Of a stretch of DNA of 6,626 bases, positions 1 through 5,867 are shown piece after piece. How positions within the stretch are numbered: position 1 is the stretch's first letter; each line of letters opens with the position of its first letter. The stretch covers positions 1 through 6,626 of the forward strand of contig JACDBE010000186.1 of assembly GCA_013695075.1 (NCBI GenBank), written 5' to 3'. A program made the translations under genes and the position numbers. Source of the DNA: Acidimicrobiia bacterium (GTDB taxonomy: Bacteria; Actinomycetota; Acidimicrobiia; Spongiisociales; UBA5794). The notes under the pieces are model-generated. The model had not been told where the DNA came from. It saw only the letters and a program-made list of their open reading frames with translations, and searched no databases.

Positions 1-623
1 ATGTGTACGTCAAAGCCTTCGGCGACCAGCGACATCCCGATGAGCAGCAGGAAGCTCAATGCCAGCATCTTCACCGTGGGGTGACGGTTGACGAACTCGC
101 TGATGACCCGAGCCGACACCAGCATCACCCCGACGGCGGCGATAACGGCGGCGATCATCACCCCCACCTCGTCAGCCATCCCCACCGCGGTGATCACCGA
201 GTCCAGACTGAACACGAGATCGAGCGCCAGGATCTGGGCGATGACCGAACCGAAGGACACGGCAACCCCGCCGCCGGTGTGGCCATCCTCTCCCTCCAGC
301 TTCTCGTGGATCTCGAAGGTTGCCTTGGCCAGCAGGAAGAGCCCCCCGGCGACCAGGATGAGGTCTCTACCGGAGATCTCCTGGCCCAACACCTCGAACA
401 GGGTGGCGGTGAGACCTATCACCCAGGAGATGGCCAGCAGCAGCAGGATGCGCATCACCATCGCCAGACCCAGCCCCACGTTGCGAGCCCGAGCCTGCTG
501 ATCCTCGGGAAGCTTTCCAGACAGGATCGAGATGAACACCACGTTGTCGATGCCGAGGACGATCTCTAGCAGCGCCAGCGTCAGGAACGAGATCCAGATC
601 TGCGTGTCGGTCAACCACTCCAC
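1..623 (-). CDS. TerC family integral membrane protein (3'-truncated by window edge)
   Basis: Multi-pass inner-membrane protein of the TerC family, which includes tellurium-resistance-associated proteins and relatives linked to manganese or metal-ion export. 207 residues are visible and the frame is still open at base 1. Seen in translation: EIVLGIDNVVF at residues 20-30 and LDLVFSLDSVITAVGM at 134-149, the two acidic membrane motifs (GIDN and SLDS) typical of TerC, then NRHPTVKMLALSF at 179-191. Hydrophobic segments lie near 10-34, 50-75, 87-102, 122-148, 153-172 and 186-202. Family members of this type are about 240 residues, so roughly 30-40 C-terminal residues are probably missing. The start is GTG at 623-621. 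An in-frame TAG lies four codons upstream (635-633), and only ATT, CGG and CCG come between, so GTG is the only usual start codon. No Shine-Dalgarno is seen; a -10-like hexamer sits 6 nt before the GTG. The exact ion transported cannot be told. Confidence 0.93.
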   Translation of the reverse strand, partial: MEWLTDTQIWISFLTLALLEIVLGIDNVVFISILSGKLPEDQQARARNVGLGLAMVMRILLLLAISWVIGLTATLFEVLGQEISGRDLILVAGGLFLLAKATFEIHEKLEGEDGHTGGGVAVSFGSVIAQILALDLVFSLDSVITAVGMADEVGVMIAAVIAAVGVMLVSARVISEFVNRHPTVKMLALSFLLLIGMSLVAEGFDVH

Positions 624-635
624 CGGCCGAATCTA
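624..635 (-). promoter_or_regulatory. Possible leaderless promoter of the TerC gene
   Basis: Read on the minus strand, the hexamer TAGATT (635-630) fits the TANNNT -10 consensus and is followed by 6 nt and then the GTG start. Transcription would then begin at or within a base of the start codon, giving a leaderless mRNA, which is common in actinobacteria. This fits the absence of a Shine-Dalgarno. No good -35 box is seen at the right distance, so the call rests on the hexamer and its spacing. Confidence 0.4.
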
Positions 636-645
636 ACCGCCGCGC

Positions 646-780
646 CACCCGAGGGAACAGTTTCCCGTCCCTCGTATGTTCCCTCCCTCGTCTGTTCCCC
701 TCCCTCTGGGGGGGTGCCGAGCGCAAGCGAGCCGGGGAGGGATTCGAGGCGGGGGAAAACTGAGCGAGGCGGGACGAAGG
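646..780. repeat. Repeat-rich spacer between divergent genes
   Basis: The spacer between the TerC start (623) and the small membrane protein start (812) has no credible gene and is unusually repetitive. Seen directly: a hairpin gggaa-cagt-ttccc at 653-666; a 16-bp tandem repeat (669-684 and 685-700, 14 of 16 identical); tccctccc at 680-687, complementary to gggaggga at 735-742; and a direct repeat cgaggcggg at 745-753 and 765-773, 20 bp apart. The minus strand is markedly purine-rich over 669-707. It may be a dispersed intergenic repeat or a fold in the 5' region of one of the two transcripts; the sequence alone does not decide. Confidence 0.6.
669..700. repeat. 16-bp imperfect tandem repeat, two copies
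   Basis: Copy one (669-684, ccctcgtatgttccct) and copy two (685-700, ccctcgtctgttcccc) differ at two positions. A further partial match (tccctc) follows at 701-706. The complementary order cgaggga-aca also occurs at 650-659, so the region can fold back on itself. Confidence 0.7.
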
Positions 781-799
781 TAACGTCGATCGTTGGCTG

Positions 800-804
800 A
801 AGGG
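800..804 (+). promoter_or_regulatory. Ribosome binding site of the small membrane protein
   Basis: AAGGG at 800-804 lies 7 nt before GTG at 812. This supports 812 as the start over the earlier ATG at 793 in another frame. Confidence 0.5.
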
Positions 805-811
805 CATACCG

Positions 812-1180
812 GTGCAAAGGCAAACCACGCAGTTCCGCAACCGGTTCACGTTCCTGTCGGCGATCTTCGCTGTTGCCTGGGTGGCCGCCTCGTTCCTCCG
901 GCCCGATGCCGACTACGTCGTGCTCCCGGTGCTGGTTGCCGCCGCCTTCCCGGTCAGCTACCGGTTGGCGCTGGGCGCGGTGCCGACACCGTTTGCCGTC
1001 GGCGCCGGGGTCGCCGGGACAATCAACACCCTGTTTGTGGCCCTAGTGATGAACCTGACCGGGATTCTGGCCCCACCGAGCCTGCTGCCCGCCCTCGGCC
1101 CGATCGGTCAGGCCACGGCGCTGGCGGTGGCCGGAGGCGTGATCGGCGGGGTGGCGGCGACGGTCACGCTGCGCCGGTGA
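812..1180 (+). CDS. Small multi-pass membrane protein, function unknown
   Basis: 122 residues, not recognised as a named family. After a short polar, basic N-terminus (residues 1-11), hydrophobic segments lie near 12-29, 35-54, 61-87 and 99-119, suggesting four membrane passes. The chain ends in RR. Gly and Ala are frequent in the last two segments (GAGVAGT, AVAGGVIGGVAA), as in tightly packed helices. The start is GTG at 812, preceded by an AAGGG motif. The gene is divergent from TerC, and its last 17 bases overlap the convergent 3' end of the MFS gene. The overlapping plus-strand frame (793-1275) is rich in Arg, Gly and Pro with no hydrophobic pattern and looks spurious. This frame encodes a coherent membrane protein, so I believe it is real; no catalytic or binding motif is visible. 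Confidence 0.75.
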   Translation: MQRQTTQFRNRFTFLSAIFAVAWVAASFLRPDADYVVLPVLVAAAFPVSYRLALGAVPTPFAVGAGVAGTINTLFVALVMNLTGILAPPSLLPALGPIGQATALAVAGGVIGGVAATVTLRR

Positions 1181-2357
1181 CGGTCGGCAATCGCCTACGG
1201 ATCCGCTCCCAGACGACGAATCCGGCCAATCCGGCGAAGATCGCCAACCCGACGATGCGGAAGCTGGCCGGGTAGCCGGCGGCGACGATCAAGATGCCCA
1301 CCACGGGCGCCCCCACCAGGTACACCGCATCGAACAGCCCGGAGAAGATGGCGAACCCAGTGCCCCGCTCCTCGAGACGGGCCCGATCGACCAGCAGGGT
1401 GGTGATGAGGGGGAACTGGAATCCATGGCCCAACCCGCCGCAGACGGCGGCGACGAGGAGACCGGTCACCGAGGAGGTCAACCCCAGCACCAGGAACTCG
1501 ACCGCATACAGGCTGGCCGCCACTGCCAGCAGCCGGAGCACCCCTAACCGGTCGGTGCGGGTGGTGCCGATCAACCGCACCGCAATAGCGACCCCGGCGT
1601 AGGTCCCCAGGTACAAGCCGACCGAGCCGGTGCCGAGCTGGTCGACGTAGGTGCGCATGAAGGTGAACAGCGTCATGATCCCGGTGGCGAAAGTGCAGGT
1701 GATCAGCCACAGCGGCATCAGGTCGCCCTGCCGTAGCACCCGCAGGAACCCACGGTGCACCAACCGGTCCGGATCCTGCGAGGCGATGTTGGGCAGCAGC
1801 CAAGCCACCAGCCACCCCACCACGGCGAGCGCGGATGCCAGCACGAAGAGCCGGTTGAAGTTGTCGTCGCCGATGACCAGGTCGCCGATGATCGAACCCA
1901 GCCCGATGGGGAGCAGCCCGGAGATGCCGAGCAGGGCGAAGCCCTGGGTGCGGCGCTGCGGGGGCACGATATCGGAGCCGAAGGCGAGCAGGTTGGTGAA
2001 GAGCATGATCTCGGCGGAGGTGTACGCCATGCGGGCGACGAAGGCGGGGGCTCCTGGATCGGCCACCGCCAGCCATGACACCGACGCCACGGCCAAGACC
2101 GGGATCCCCGCGAGGAAGATCCGGCGCCGTCCCACCTGGTCGATGAGCCGACCCATCATCGGGCGCAGCGCCAGGGCGACGATGGCCCCGCCTCCGTAGA
2201 TCAACCCGATCCTGGCCTCGGTGGCCCCCAGGCTCTCCAGGAAGCCGGGGAGGTGGACCATCAACCCGAACGACATCTCCTGGCAGAACCCAACTACCCA
2301 TAGGGTGACGAAGGCTGCGGTGAACAGGGCGGGCCGCTCGGCGGCGTTCTCGGTCAC
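1164..2357 (-). CDS. MFS transporter (12 membrane segments)
   Basis: 397-residue major facilitator superfamily permease in the inner membrane, probably a proton-coupled exporter of small molecules; substrate unknown. About twelve hydrophobic segments form two halves: near 11-35, 48-68, 79-99, 105-130, 138-162 and 168-190, then 213-237, 244-264, 273-293, 297-324, 334-360 and 364-384. The loop after segment 2 carries GRLIDQVGRRR (69-79), the MFS motif A signature. A polar central loop (about 191-212) separates the halves. The start is GTG at 2357-2355, which overlaps the TGA of the upstream SRAP gene as GTGA and so suggests translational coupling. A GGAGG lies directly against the GTG, too close to be a normal ribosome site. 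The frame stays open far upstream only because it shadows the SRAP gene. The 3' end overlaps the convergent small membrane protein gene by 17 bases. Confidence 0.9.
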   Translation of the reverse strand: MTENAAERPALFTAAFVTLWVVGFCQEMSFGLMVHLPGFLESLGATEARIGLIYGGGAIVALALRPMMGRLIDQVGRRRIFLAGIPVLAVASVSWLAVADPGAPAFVARMAYTSAEIMLFTNLLAFGSDIVPPQRRTQGFALLGISGLLPIGLGSIIGDLVIGDDNFNRLFVLASALAVVGWLVAWLLPNIASQDPDRLVHRGFLRVLRQGDLMPLWLITCTFATGIMTLFTFMRTYVDQLGTGSVGLYLGTYAGVAIAVRLIGTTRTDRLGVLRLLAVAASLYAVEFLVLGLTSSVTGLLVAAVCGGLGHGFQFPLITTLLVDRARLEERGTGFAIFSGLFDAVYLVGAPVVGILIVAAGYPASFRIVGLAIFAGLAGFVVWERIRRRLPTVTGAA

Positions 2358-3058
2358 CCTCCGGGCAGCGGGTCGGCGGCGGGTATGGTCAACGGCTCGA
2401 TCAGCTGGGGCAGGTTGTTGGCGACCTTGTTGACCAGGGTGGACACGGGATGGGCGGTGAGGTCGGCGTTGGCGCCTAGGGCGAGCAGCGGCAACAACAC
2501 CTCGGGGTCGGTAACGGTGGGATCGAGCCAGGTCGCCCAGGCAGCGCGGTGGAGCATCACCGGCATCCGGTCGTGGATGGGAGCCACCGTGGCGTTGGGT
2601 TGGCCGGTGAGGATGGTGCAGGTGCGCAGCCGCTGCTCGGTCTGCTTGTCCTTCCACGACGCCCACAGCCCGGCAAAGGCAATGGGGCTGCCGTCGCCGC
2701 GGTGCACGTAGTGGGGCAGCTTGCCGTTGGGCCTCGCCTGCCATTCGTAGAAGCCGTCGGCGGGTATCAGGCAGCGGCGGCCGGCGAGCGAGTCGCGGAA
2801 CGCCGCCTTGATGGCGACCGTCTCCACCCTGGCGTTGATGTTGCGGGCGCCGATGCGCCGGTCCTTGGCCCACCACGGGACCAAGCCCCACGAGAACGAC
2901 CCCAGCAACCGCTCCCCGTCGTGGGCCGCCACGGCGTACACCTGGTCGGTGGGCGCCACGTTGTACGAGGCGGGCAGCACCGCCGCCACCACCCGGTCGA
3001 CATGAAACATGTCGGCATAGATCTCGGGATCGGCCGCCTGGACGAATCGGCCACACAT
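2354..3058 (-). CDS. SRAP/YedK-family abasic-site DNA-protein crosslink protein
   Basis: 234-residue SOS-response-associated peptidase (SRAP) domain protein, related to E. coli YedK and human HMCES. The family binds abasic sites in single-stranded DNA and forms a covalent thiazolidine link through its N-terminal cysteine, shielding the lesion. All the expected key residues are visible: Cys2 in MCGRF, Asn75 in NINARVET, Glu105 in DGFYEW and His162 in IHDRMP. Also seen are SYNVAPT (31-37) and the SFSWGLVPWWAKD region (54-66). Length is normal for a single-domain member. The start at 3058 is fixed by the need for Cys at position 2 after Met removal; an in-frame ATG 48 bases upstream would bury it. 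The gene sits 62 bp after the ABC permease and overlaps the MFS gene by four bases. No LexA-type operator was recognised, and expression probably comes from the ABC promoter or the short gap. Confidence 0.95.
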   Translation of the reverse strand: MCGRFVQAADPEIYADMFHVDRVVAAVLPASYNVAPTDQVYAVAAHDGERLLGSFSWGLVPWWAKDRRIGARNINARVETVAIKAAFRDSLAGRRCLIPADGFYEWQARPNGKLPHYVHRGDGSPIAFAGLWASWKDKQTEQRLRTCTILTGQPNATVAPIHDRMPVMLHRAAWATWLDPTVTDPEVLLPLLALGANADLTAHPVSTLVNKVANNLPQLIEPLTIPAADPLPGG

Positions 3059-3120
3059 GTCCGCCAGTCTGCCAGGCGCCCGAACGTCTGGATCCGGCCT
3101 CGACATCGATTCGGGAGGGA
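3059..3120 (-). other. Intergenic gap between ABC permease and SRAP gene
   Basis: These 62 bases are the only spacer inside the minus-strand cluster. No convincing terminator or TANNNT-type promoter next to the SRAP start is seen, and no clear Shine-Dalgarno precedes ATG 3058. Read-through from the ABC genes is plausible but not shown. Confidence 0.4.
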
Positions 3121-3963
3121 TCAGCCCTTGTCGGCGGTGACCGGGGCCGGTTTGCCCACACGCTCGCCGCCCTTGGGTTCCCAGCGGAACAGGCGCAGGG
3201 CGAGGAGGATCCCGGCGACGCCCCAGGCCACCATCACCCCCAGCTCCGCCCAGTGCATATGGCCCAACCAGGAGTCGGTGGTGGCGGCCACCTGCGGCGT
3301 GAAGGCATCCTGGAAGGCGACAACGAACGGCTTGAGCGGGAAGATGTTCCCCACCGTGTCCAGCCACACCGGTGTGTCGGGACCAGGGGGAATGAAAACG
3401 TCGGAGATGAAGGCCAAGGGCAGCAGGGTGGCATTGGTCACCGCCGGGGCGGAGTCGCCGCTGGGGCTCACCGCCGCCGCCAGCATCCCCAGCGACGACC
3501 AGCAGGCAACGCCGACGGCAAAGGTGACCACCAGCGACGGCAACGTCTCCGGGTACACCTCCACCCCGAACACGAGAATGCCGACACCGAGCATGATGAC
3601 GGCGGCAATGGCGGCCAGGTACGCCGCCGACCCGATCCGCCCCGCCAGGTACGCCCACGGCGGCAACGGGGTTCCCCGGATTCGCTTGAGGATGCCGAGG
3701 TCGCGGGCGATGGCGGTGCCGATGGCCAGGTTGGTGTAGGTGGCCGACACCGCCCCGAACACCGCCAGCGCCGGGGCGTAGAACTGCGCGGTGGTCACCC
3801 CCAGGTCGGGGATCTCGTCGTTGCCGAAGATCACGGTGAACACCAGCAGGAACATCAGCGGGAACACCAGCGTGAAGAACGCCGCCACCGGGGTCCGCCA
3901 GAAGATCTTGTTCTGGTACCGGATCTGCCCCCACACCAACGACCAATCAGATGGCCGGTTCAC
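3121..3963 (-). CDS. ABC-2 type exporter permease (DrrB-like)
   Basis: 280-residue membrane subunit of an ABC-2 family exporter, partner of the ATPase encoded just upstream. Predicted membrane segments lie near residues 27-47, 61-82, 111-134, 141-165, 174-191 and 238-258, the six-helix pattern of this family. Family-like features include LKRIRGTPLP (92-101) in the cytoplasmic loop before helix three, and FISDVFIPPG (185-194) after helix five. The start is GTG at 3963-3961, overlapping the ATPase TGA as GTGA, with GGAGG 7 nt upstream. An ATG-started longer form (from 4062) would read through the ATPase gene out of its frame and is unlikely. The cytoplasmic tail is short and basic. DrrAB-type pairs export drugs, lipids or antibiotics; the substrate cannot be read from this sequence. 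Confidence 0.92.
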   Translation of the reverse strand: MNRPSDWSLVWGQIRYQNKIFWRTPVAAFFTLVFPLMFLLVFTVIFGNDEIPDLGVTTAQFYAPALAVFGAVSATYTNLAIGTAIARDLGILKRIRGTPLPPWAYLAGRIGSAAYLAAIAAVIMLGVGILVFGVEVYPETLPSLVVTFAVGVACWSSLGMLAAAVSPSGDSAPAVTNATLLPLAFISDVFIPPGPDTPVWLDTVGNIFPLKPFVVAFQDAFTPQVAATTDSWLGHMHWAELGVMVAWGVAGILLALRLFRWEPKGGERVGKPAPVTADKG

Positions 3964-4874
3964 TCCCCCGCCTCCTCGCCGATCAGTTCGAGGTACACGT
4001 CCTCCAGGCTGGGTTGCCTCACCTCCAGGCGGTCCAGGTTGAACCCGGCGTCGAGCGCCCACCCGGTCAGCCGGTACAGGTCCCGGGTTGGATCGGTGGT
4101 GGTGACGGTGAGCTCACCGTCCTCGGTGCGGTCGACGGAGAGGTCGTCGGGCAGATCGAACGGGCGGTTGGCGCTGACCCGGAAGCTGATCCGGGAGGCC
4201 GCCGATCCCCTCCCTCCCACCGTGGCCGGGGTTCCCTCGGCGATGATGTTCCCCGCCGAGATCACCGCTACCCGGTCGGCCAGGTTCTGCGCTTCATCCA
4301 TGTAGTGGGTGGTAAGCAGCACGGTCTTGCCCAGGCTGCTGAGACCCTCCACCACGGTCCACGCCTGGCGGCGGGCGGACGGGTCGAACCCGGTGGTGGG
4401 CTCGTCGAGAAACAGCACGTCGGGATCGCCCACCATCCCCAGGGCCAGCTCCAGCCGGCGTCGCTGGCCACCGGAAAGCGTCCGGATGCGCCGCTTAGCC
4501 TTGGGACGCAGCCCGACGACGTCGATGAGCTCGTCGACACTGCGTTGCTTGGGGAACATCGAGGCGTACAGCTCCAGAGCCTCGCGCACGGTGAGCACGT
4601 CCTCCACCGCCTGCTGCTGGAGCACGATCCCGATCCGCTCCCGGAACGGTCGCCCTCCGGTCTGCGGATCGTAGCCGAGCACCGAGACCTCGCCCGAGCT
4701 GCGCGGCCGGTGCCCCTCGAGGATCTCCACCGTTGTCGACTTGCCAGCTCCGTTGGGGCCGAGCAGGCAGAAGACCTCGCCCTCGTCGATGGTCAGGTTG
4801 ACGGCGTCGACGGCGTGGACGTCGCCGTACCACTTGTGGAGTCGGCGGGCTTCGATCGCCGGGGGCACGCGCAT
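3960..4874 (-). CDS. ABC exporter ATP-binding protein (DrrA-like)
   Basis: 304-residue cytoplasmic ATPase that powers the adjacent ABC-2 permease. Motifs in order: Walker A GPNGAGKST (39-47), Q-loop in VLQQQ (84-88), signature LSGGQ (133-137), Walker B VLFLDEP (153-159) with catalytic Glu158, D-loop GFDPS (162-166) and H-loop His190. A C-terminal domain (about 225-304) ends with QPSLEDVYLELIG, typical of the DrrA/CcmA-like drug and antibiotic exporter branch. All catalytic residues are intact. The start is uncertain by two codons: ATG at 4874, or GTG at 4868, which sits 7 nt behind a -10-like hexamer and would give a leaderless message. Longer in-frame forms reach back into the divergent DUF2236 gene and lack conserved sequence. 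The stop overlaps the permease start by four bases, so the two are translated together. Confidence 0.95.
   Translation of the reverse strand: MRVPPAIEARRLHKWYGDVHAVDAVNLTIDEGEVFCLLGPNGAGKSTTVEILEGHRPRSSGEVSVLGYDPQTGGRPFRERIGIVLQQQAVEDVLTVREALELYASMFPKQRSVDELIDVVGLRPKAKRRIRTLSGGQRRRLELALGMVGDPDVLFLDEPTTGFDPSARRQAWTVVEGLSSLGKTVLLTTHYMDEAQNLADRVAVISAGNIIAEGTPATVGGRGSAASRISFRVSANRPFDLPDDLSVDRTEDGELTVTTTDPTRDLYRLTGWALDAGFNLDRLEVRQPSLEDVYLELIGEEAGE
3971..3975 (-). promoter_or_regulatory. Ribosome binding site deciding the permease start
   Basis: GGAGG on the minus strand (3975-3971) lies inside the end of the ATPase gene, 7 nt before the GTG at 3963. It supports this short start and re-initiation by ribosomes finishing the ATPase. 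Confidence 0.65.
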
Positions 4875-4881
4875 CAGCCTA
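4869..4881 (-). promoter_or_regulatory. Possible promoter of the ABC-SRAP-MFS cluster
   Basis: On the minus strand, TAGGCT (4881-4876) fits TANNNT. It is followed by one base and then ATG at 4874, or by 7 nt and then GTG at 4868. The second spacing is what a leaderless transcript would need and favours GTG 4868 as the ATPase start. No -35 box is recognised. Confidence 0.35.
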
Positions 4882-4949
4882 CTGACAACGTCGCCCCGAT
4901 CCGGAAAGTTCTGTCGGTGGCAGGCTCCTAGCCGCCAAGGGGCTGCCGC

Positions 4950-4962
4950 TAGGTTGGCCGAC
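4950..4962 (+). promoter_or_regulatory. Possible leaderless promoter of the DUF2236 gene
   Basis: TAGGTT at 4950-4955 fits the TANNNT -10 consensus and is followed by 7 nt and then ATG at 4963. Transcription starting at that ATG would leave no leader. No -35 box is recognised. An AAGGGG at 4937-4942 lies about 20 nt before the ATG, too far for a normal ribosome site. Confidence 0.4.
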
Positions 4963-4989
4963 ATGGGTGACTTGGCCGACATGGGTGAC
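4954..4989 (+). repeat. Perfect 18-bp tandem duplication spanning the start codon
   Basis: The 18-mer ttggccgacatgggtgac occurs at 4954-4971 and again at 4972-4989 with no mismatch. Each copy carries an in-frame ATG (4963 and 4981). The duplication adds six codons (MGDLAD) to the N-terminus, giving MGDLADMGDTG. Confidence 0.95.
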
Positions 4990-5781
4990 ACCGGGTTCTT
5001 CTGGCCCGACTCGATGATGTGGCGGGTCAACCGGGAGGTGACCACCTTGTTCGGTGGGGCCCGGGCCCTGCTGTTGCAGGCGGCCCATCCGCTGATCGCC
5101 GCCGGAGCCCGGCAGACCGGCGCCTACCGCCGCGACCCGTGGGCGCGGCTGATCCGCACCATCACCTTGCAGAGCCAGCTCACCTTCGGGACCAAGCGAT
5201 CGGCGGGGGAGGTGGCCGACCGCATCAACCGGCTCCACGCTGTCATCAACGGGGTCGACGAAGTGACCGGCGAGTGGTACGACGCCCTCGACTATGACCA
5301 GCTGCTGTGGGTCCACGCCGCCCTCGAGGTGAGCGTCCTCGACTTCTACCGCCTCACCATCGGTGAGCTCACCGAGGACGAGCAGGAGCAGTACCACCAG
5401 GAGAACCTCACCGCCGCCGACCTGCTGCTGCTCCCCCGTAGCTACGTCCCGGCGACGTTCCGGCAGCTGTCCGAGTACGTCGACGATGTCATCGGCAGCG
5501 GCCGCCTGATGCGCACCGACGTCGCCGACGAGGTGTCCCACCTCATCGTGTCGGGAGCGGTCCCCAGGCGGATCAAACCGGTGTGGGCTTTCGTGTCGCT
5601 GGCCGCCGTGGGCACCCTCGATCCCCGGGTGCGCAACCTGTACGGGCTGTCGTGGTCCCCGGCTCGAACCCGGGTCCTGCAAGGGAACCTGGCGGCTATG
5701 CGGGCCGCCATGCCGCTGGCACCCCGCCGCCTGCGGACGATCAGCCCCGCCCGCTGGGCGGAGGCGCTGCTGGGCACATAA
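4963..5781 (+). CDS. DUF2236 family protein (MpaB / latex-clearing-protein-like oxygenase)
   Basis: 272 residues of the DUF2236 family, whose characterised relatives include MpaB-type oxygenases and the haem-b rubber oxygenase Lcp. Family landmarks are visible: REV-TTLFGGARALLLQAAHP (24-43), YRRDPWARLIRT (55-66), the LHAVINGV segment (91-98) and DYDQLLWVHAALEVS (110-124). In Lcp a conserved Arg and Thr four residues apart and a haem-ligating His are important. Here Arg62, Thr66 and His92 (or His118) are the likely counterparts, by motif position rather than alignment. No signal peptide or membrane anchor is seen, so it is probably cytoplasmic. The start is ATG 4963 or 4981, because an 18-bp tandem duplication carries both; 4963 is preferred since TAGGTT lies 7 nt upstream. 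The gene is divergent from the ABC cluster and convergent with the exonuclease gene. The actual reaction is unknown. Confidence 0.9.
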   Translation: MGDLADMGDTGFFWPDSMMWRVNREVTTLFGGARALLLQAAHPLIAAGARQTGAYRRDPWARLIRTITLQSQLTFGTKRSAGEVADRINRLHAVINGVDEVTGEWYDALDYDQLLWVHAALEVSVLDFYRLTIGELTEDEQEQYHQENLTAADLLLLPRSYVPATFRQLSEYVDDVIGSGRLMRTDVADEVSHLIVSGAVPRRIKPVWAFVSLAAVGTLDPRVRNLYGLSWSPARTRVLQGNLAAMRAAMPLAPRRLRTISPARWAEALLGT

Positions 5782-5789
5782 CCCCGATC

Positions 5790-5845
5790 CGGATTCTTGG
5801 GACCGAAACGCTTCGCCGGCGGCGCGTTTCGGTCCTAAGAATCCG
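5790..5845. terminator. Long hairpin between convergent genes, probable bidirectional terminator
   Basis: Arms 5790-5811 and 5824-5845 pair over 22 bp with one G·T mismatch (5799/5836), enclosing a 12-nt loop that contains the palindrome gccggc. It lies 8 bp after the DUF2236 stop and 22 bp after the end of the opposing exonuclease gene, so it could end both transcripts. No T-run follows on either strand. Such a long, nearly perfect stem is also compatible with a palindromic mobile or dispersed repeat. Confidence 0.75.
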
Positions 5846-5867
5846 CTGTTTGACGGCCGTGGGGAGG

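Noticed and set aside
646..780. CRISPR array or transposon end in the repeat-rich spacer
   Set aside because: Repeats are short, imperfect and adjacent, without regular spacers, and no transposase or target-site duplication is visible.
624..811. A yybP-ykoY manganese riboswitch, often found upstream of TerC genes
   Set aside because: I could not find its conserved core segments, and the -10-like hexamer next to the GTG leaves no leader for it.
3059..3106. Upstream ATG (3106) as the SRAP start
   Set aside because: SRAP chemistry needs Cys at position 2, which only ATG 3058 provides.
2358..3161. Long N-terminal extension of the MFS frame, suggesting a 665-residue fusion
   Set aside because: The extension is Arg/Gly-rich and only shadows the SRAP gene in another frame. 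The MFS family begins at about GTG 2357.
2549..3739. 396-residue plus-strand frame opposite SRAP and the ABC permease
   Set aside because: The composition is low-complexity, there are no motifs, and it is antisense to two well-supported genes.
3947..4062. Longer start (4062) for the ABC permease
   Set aside because: It overlaps the ATPase coding region. GTG 3963 has a well-spaced GGAGG and a typical GTGA overlap.
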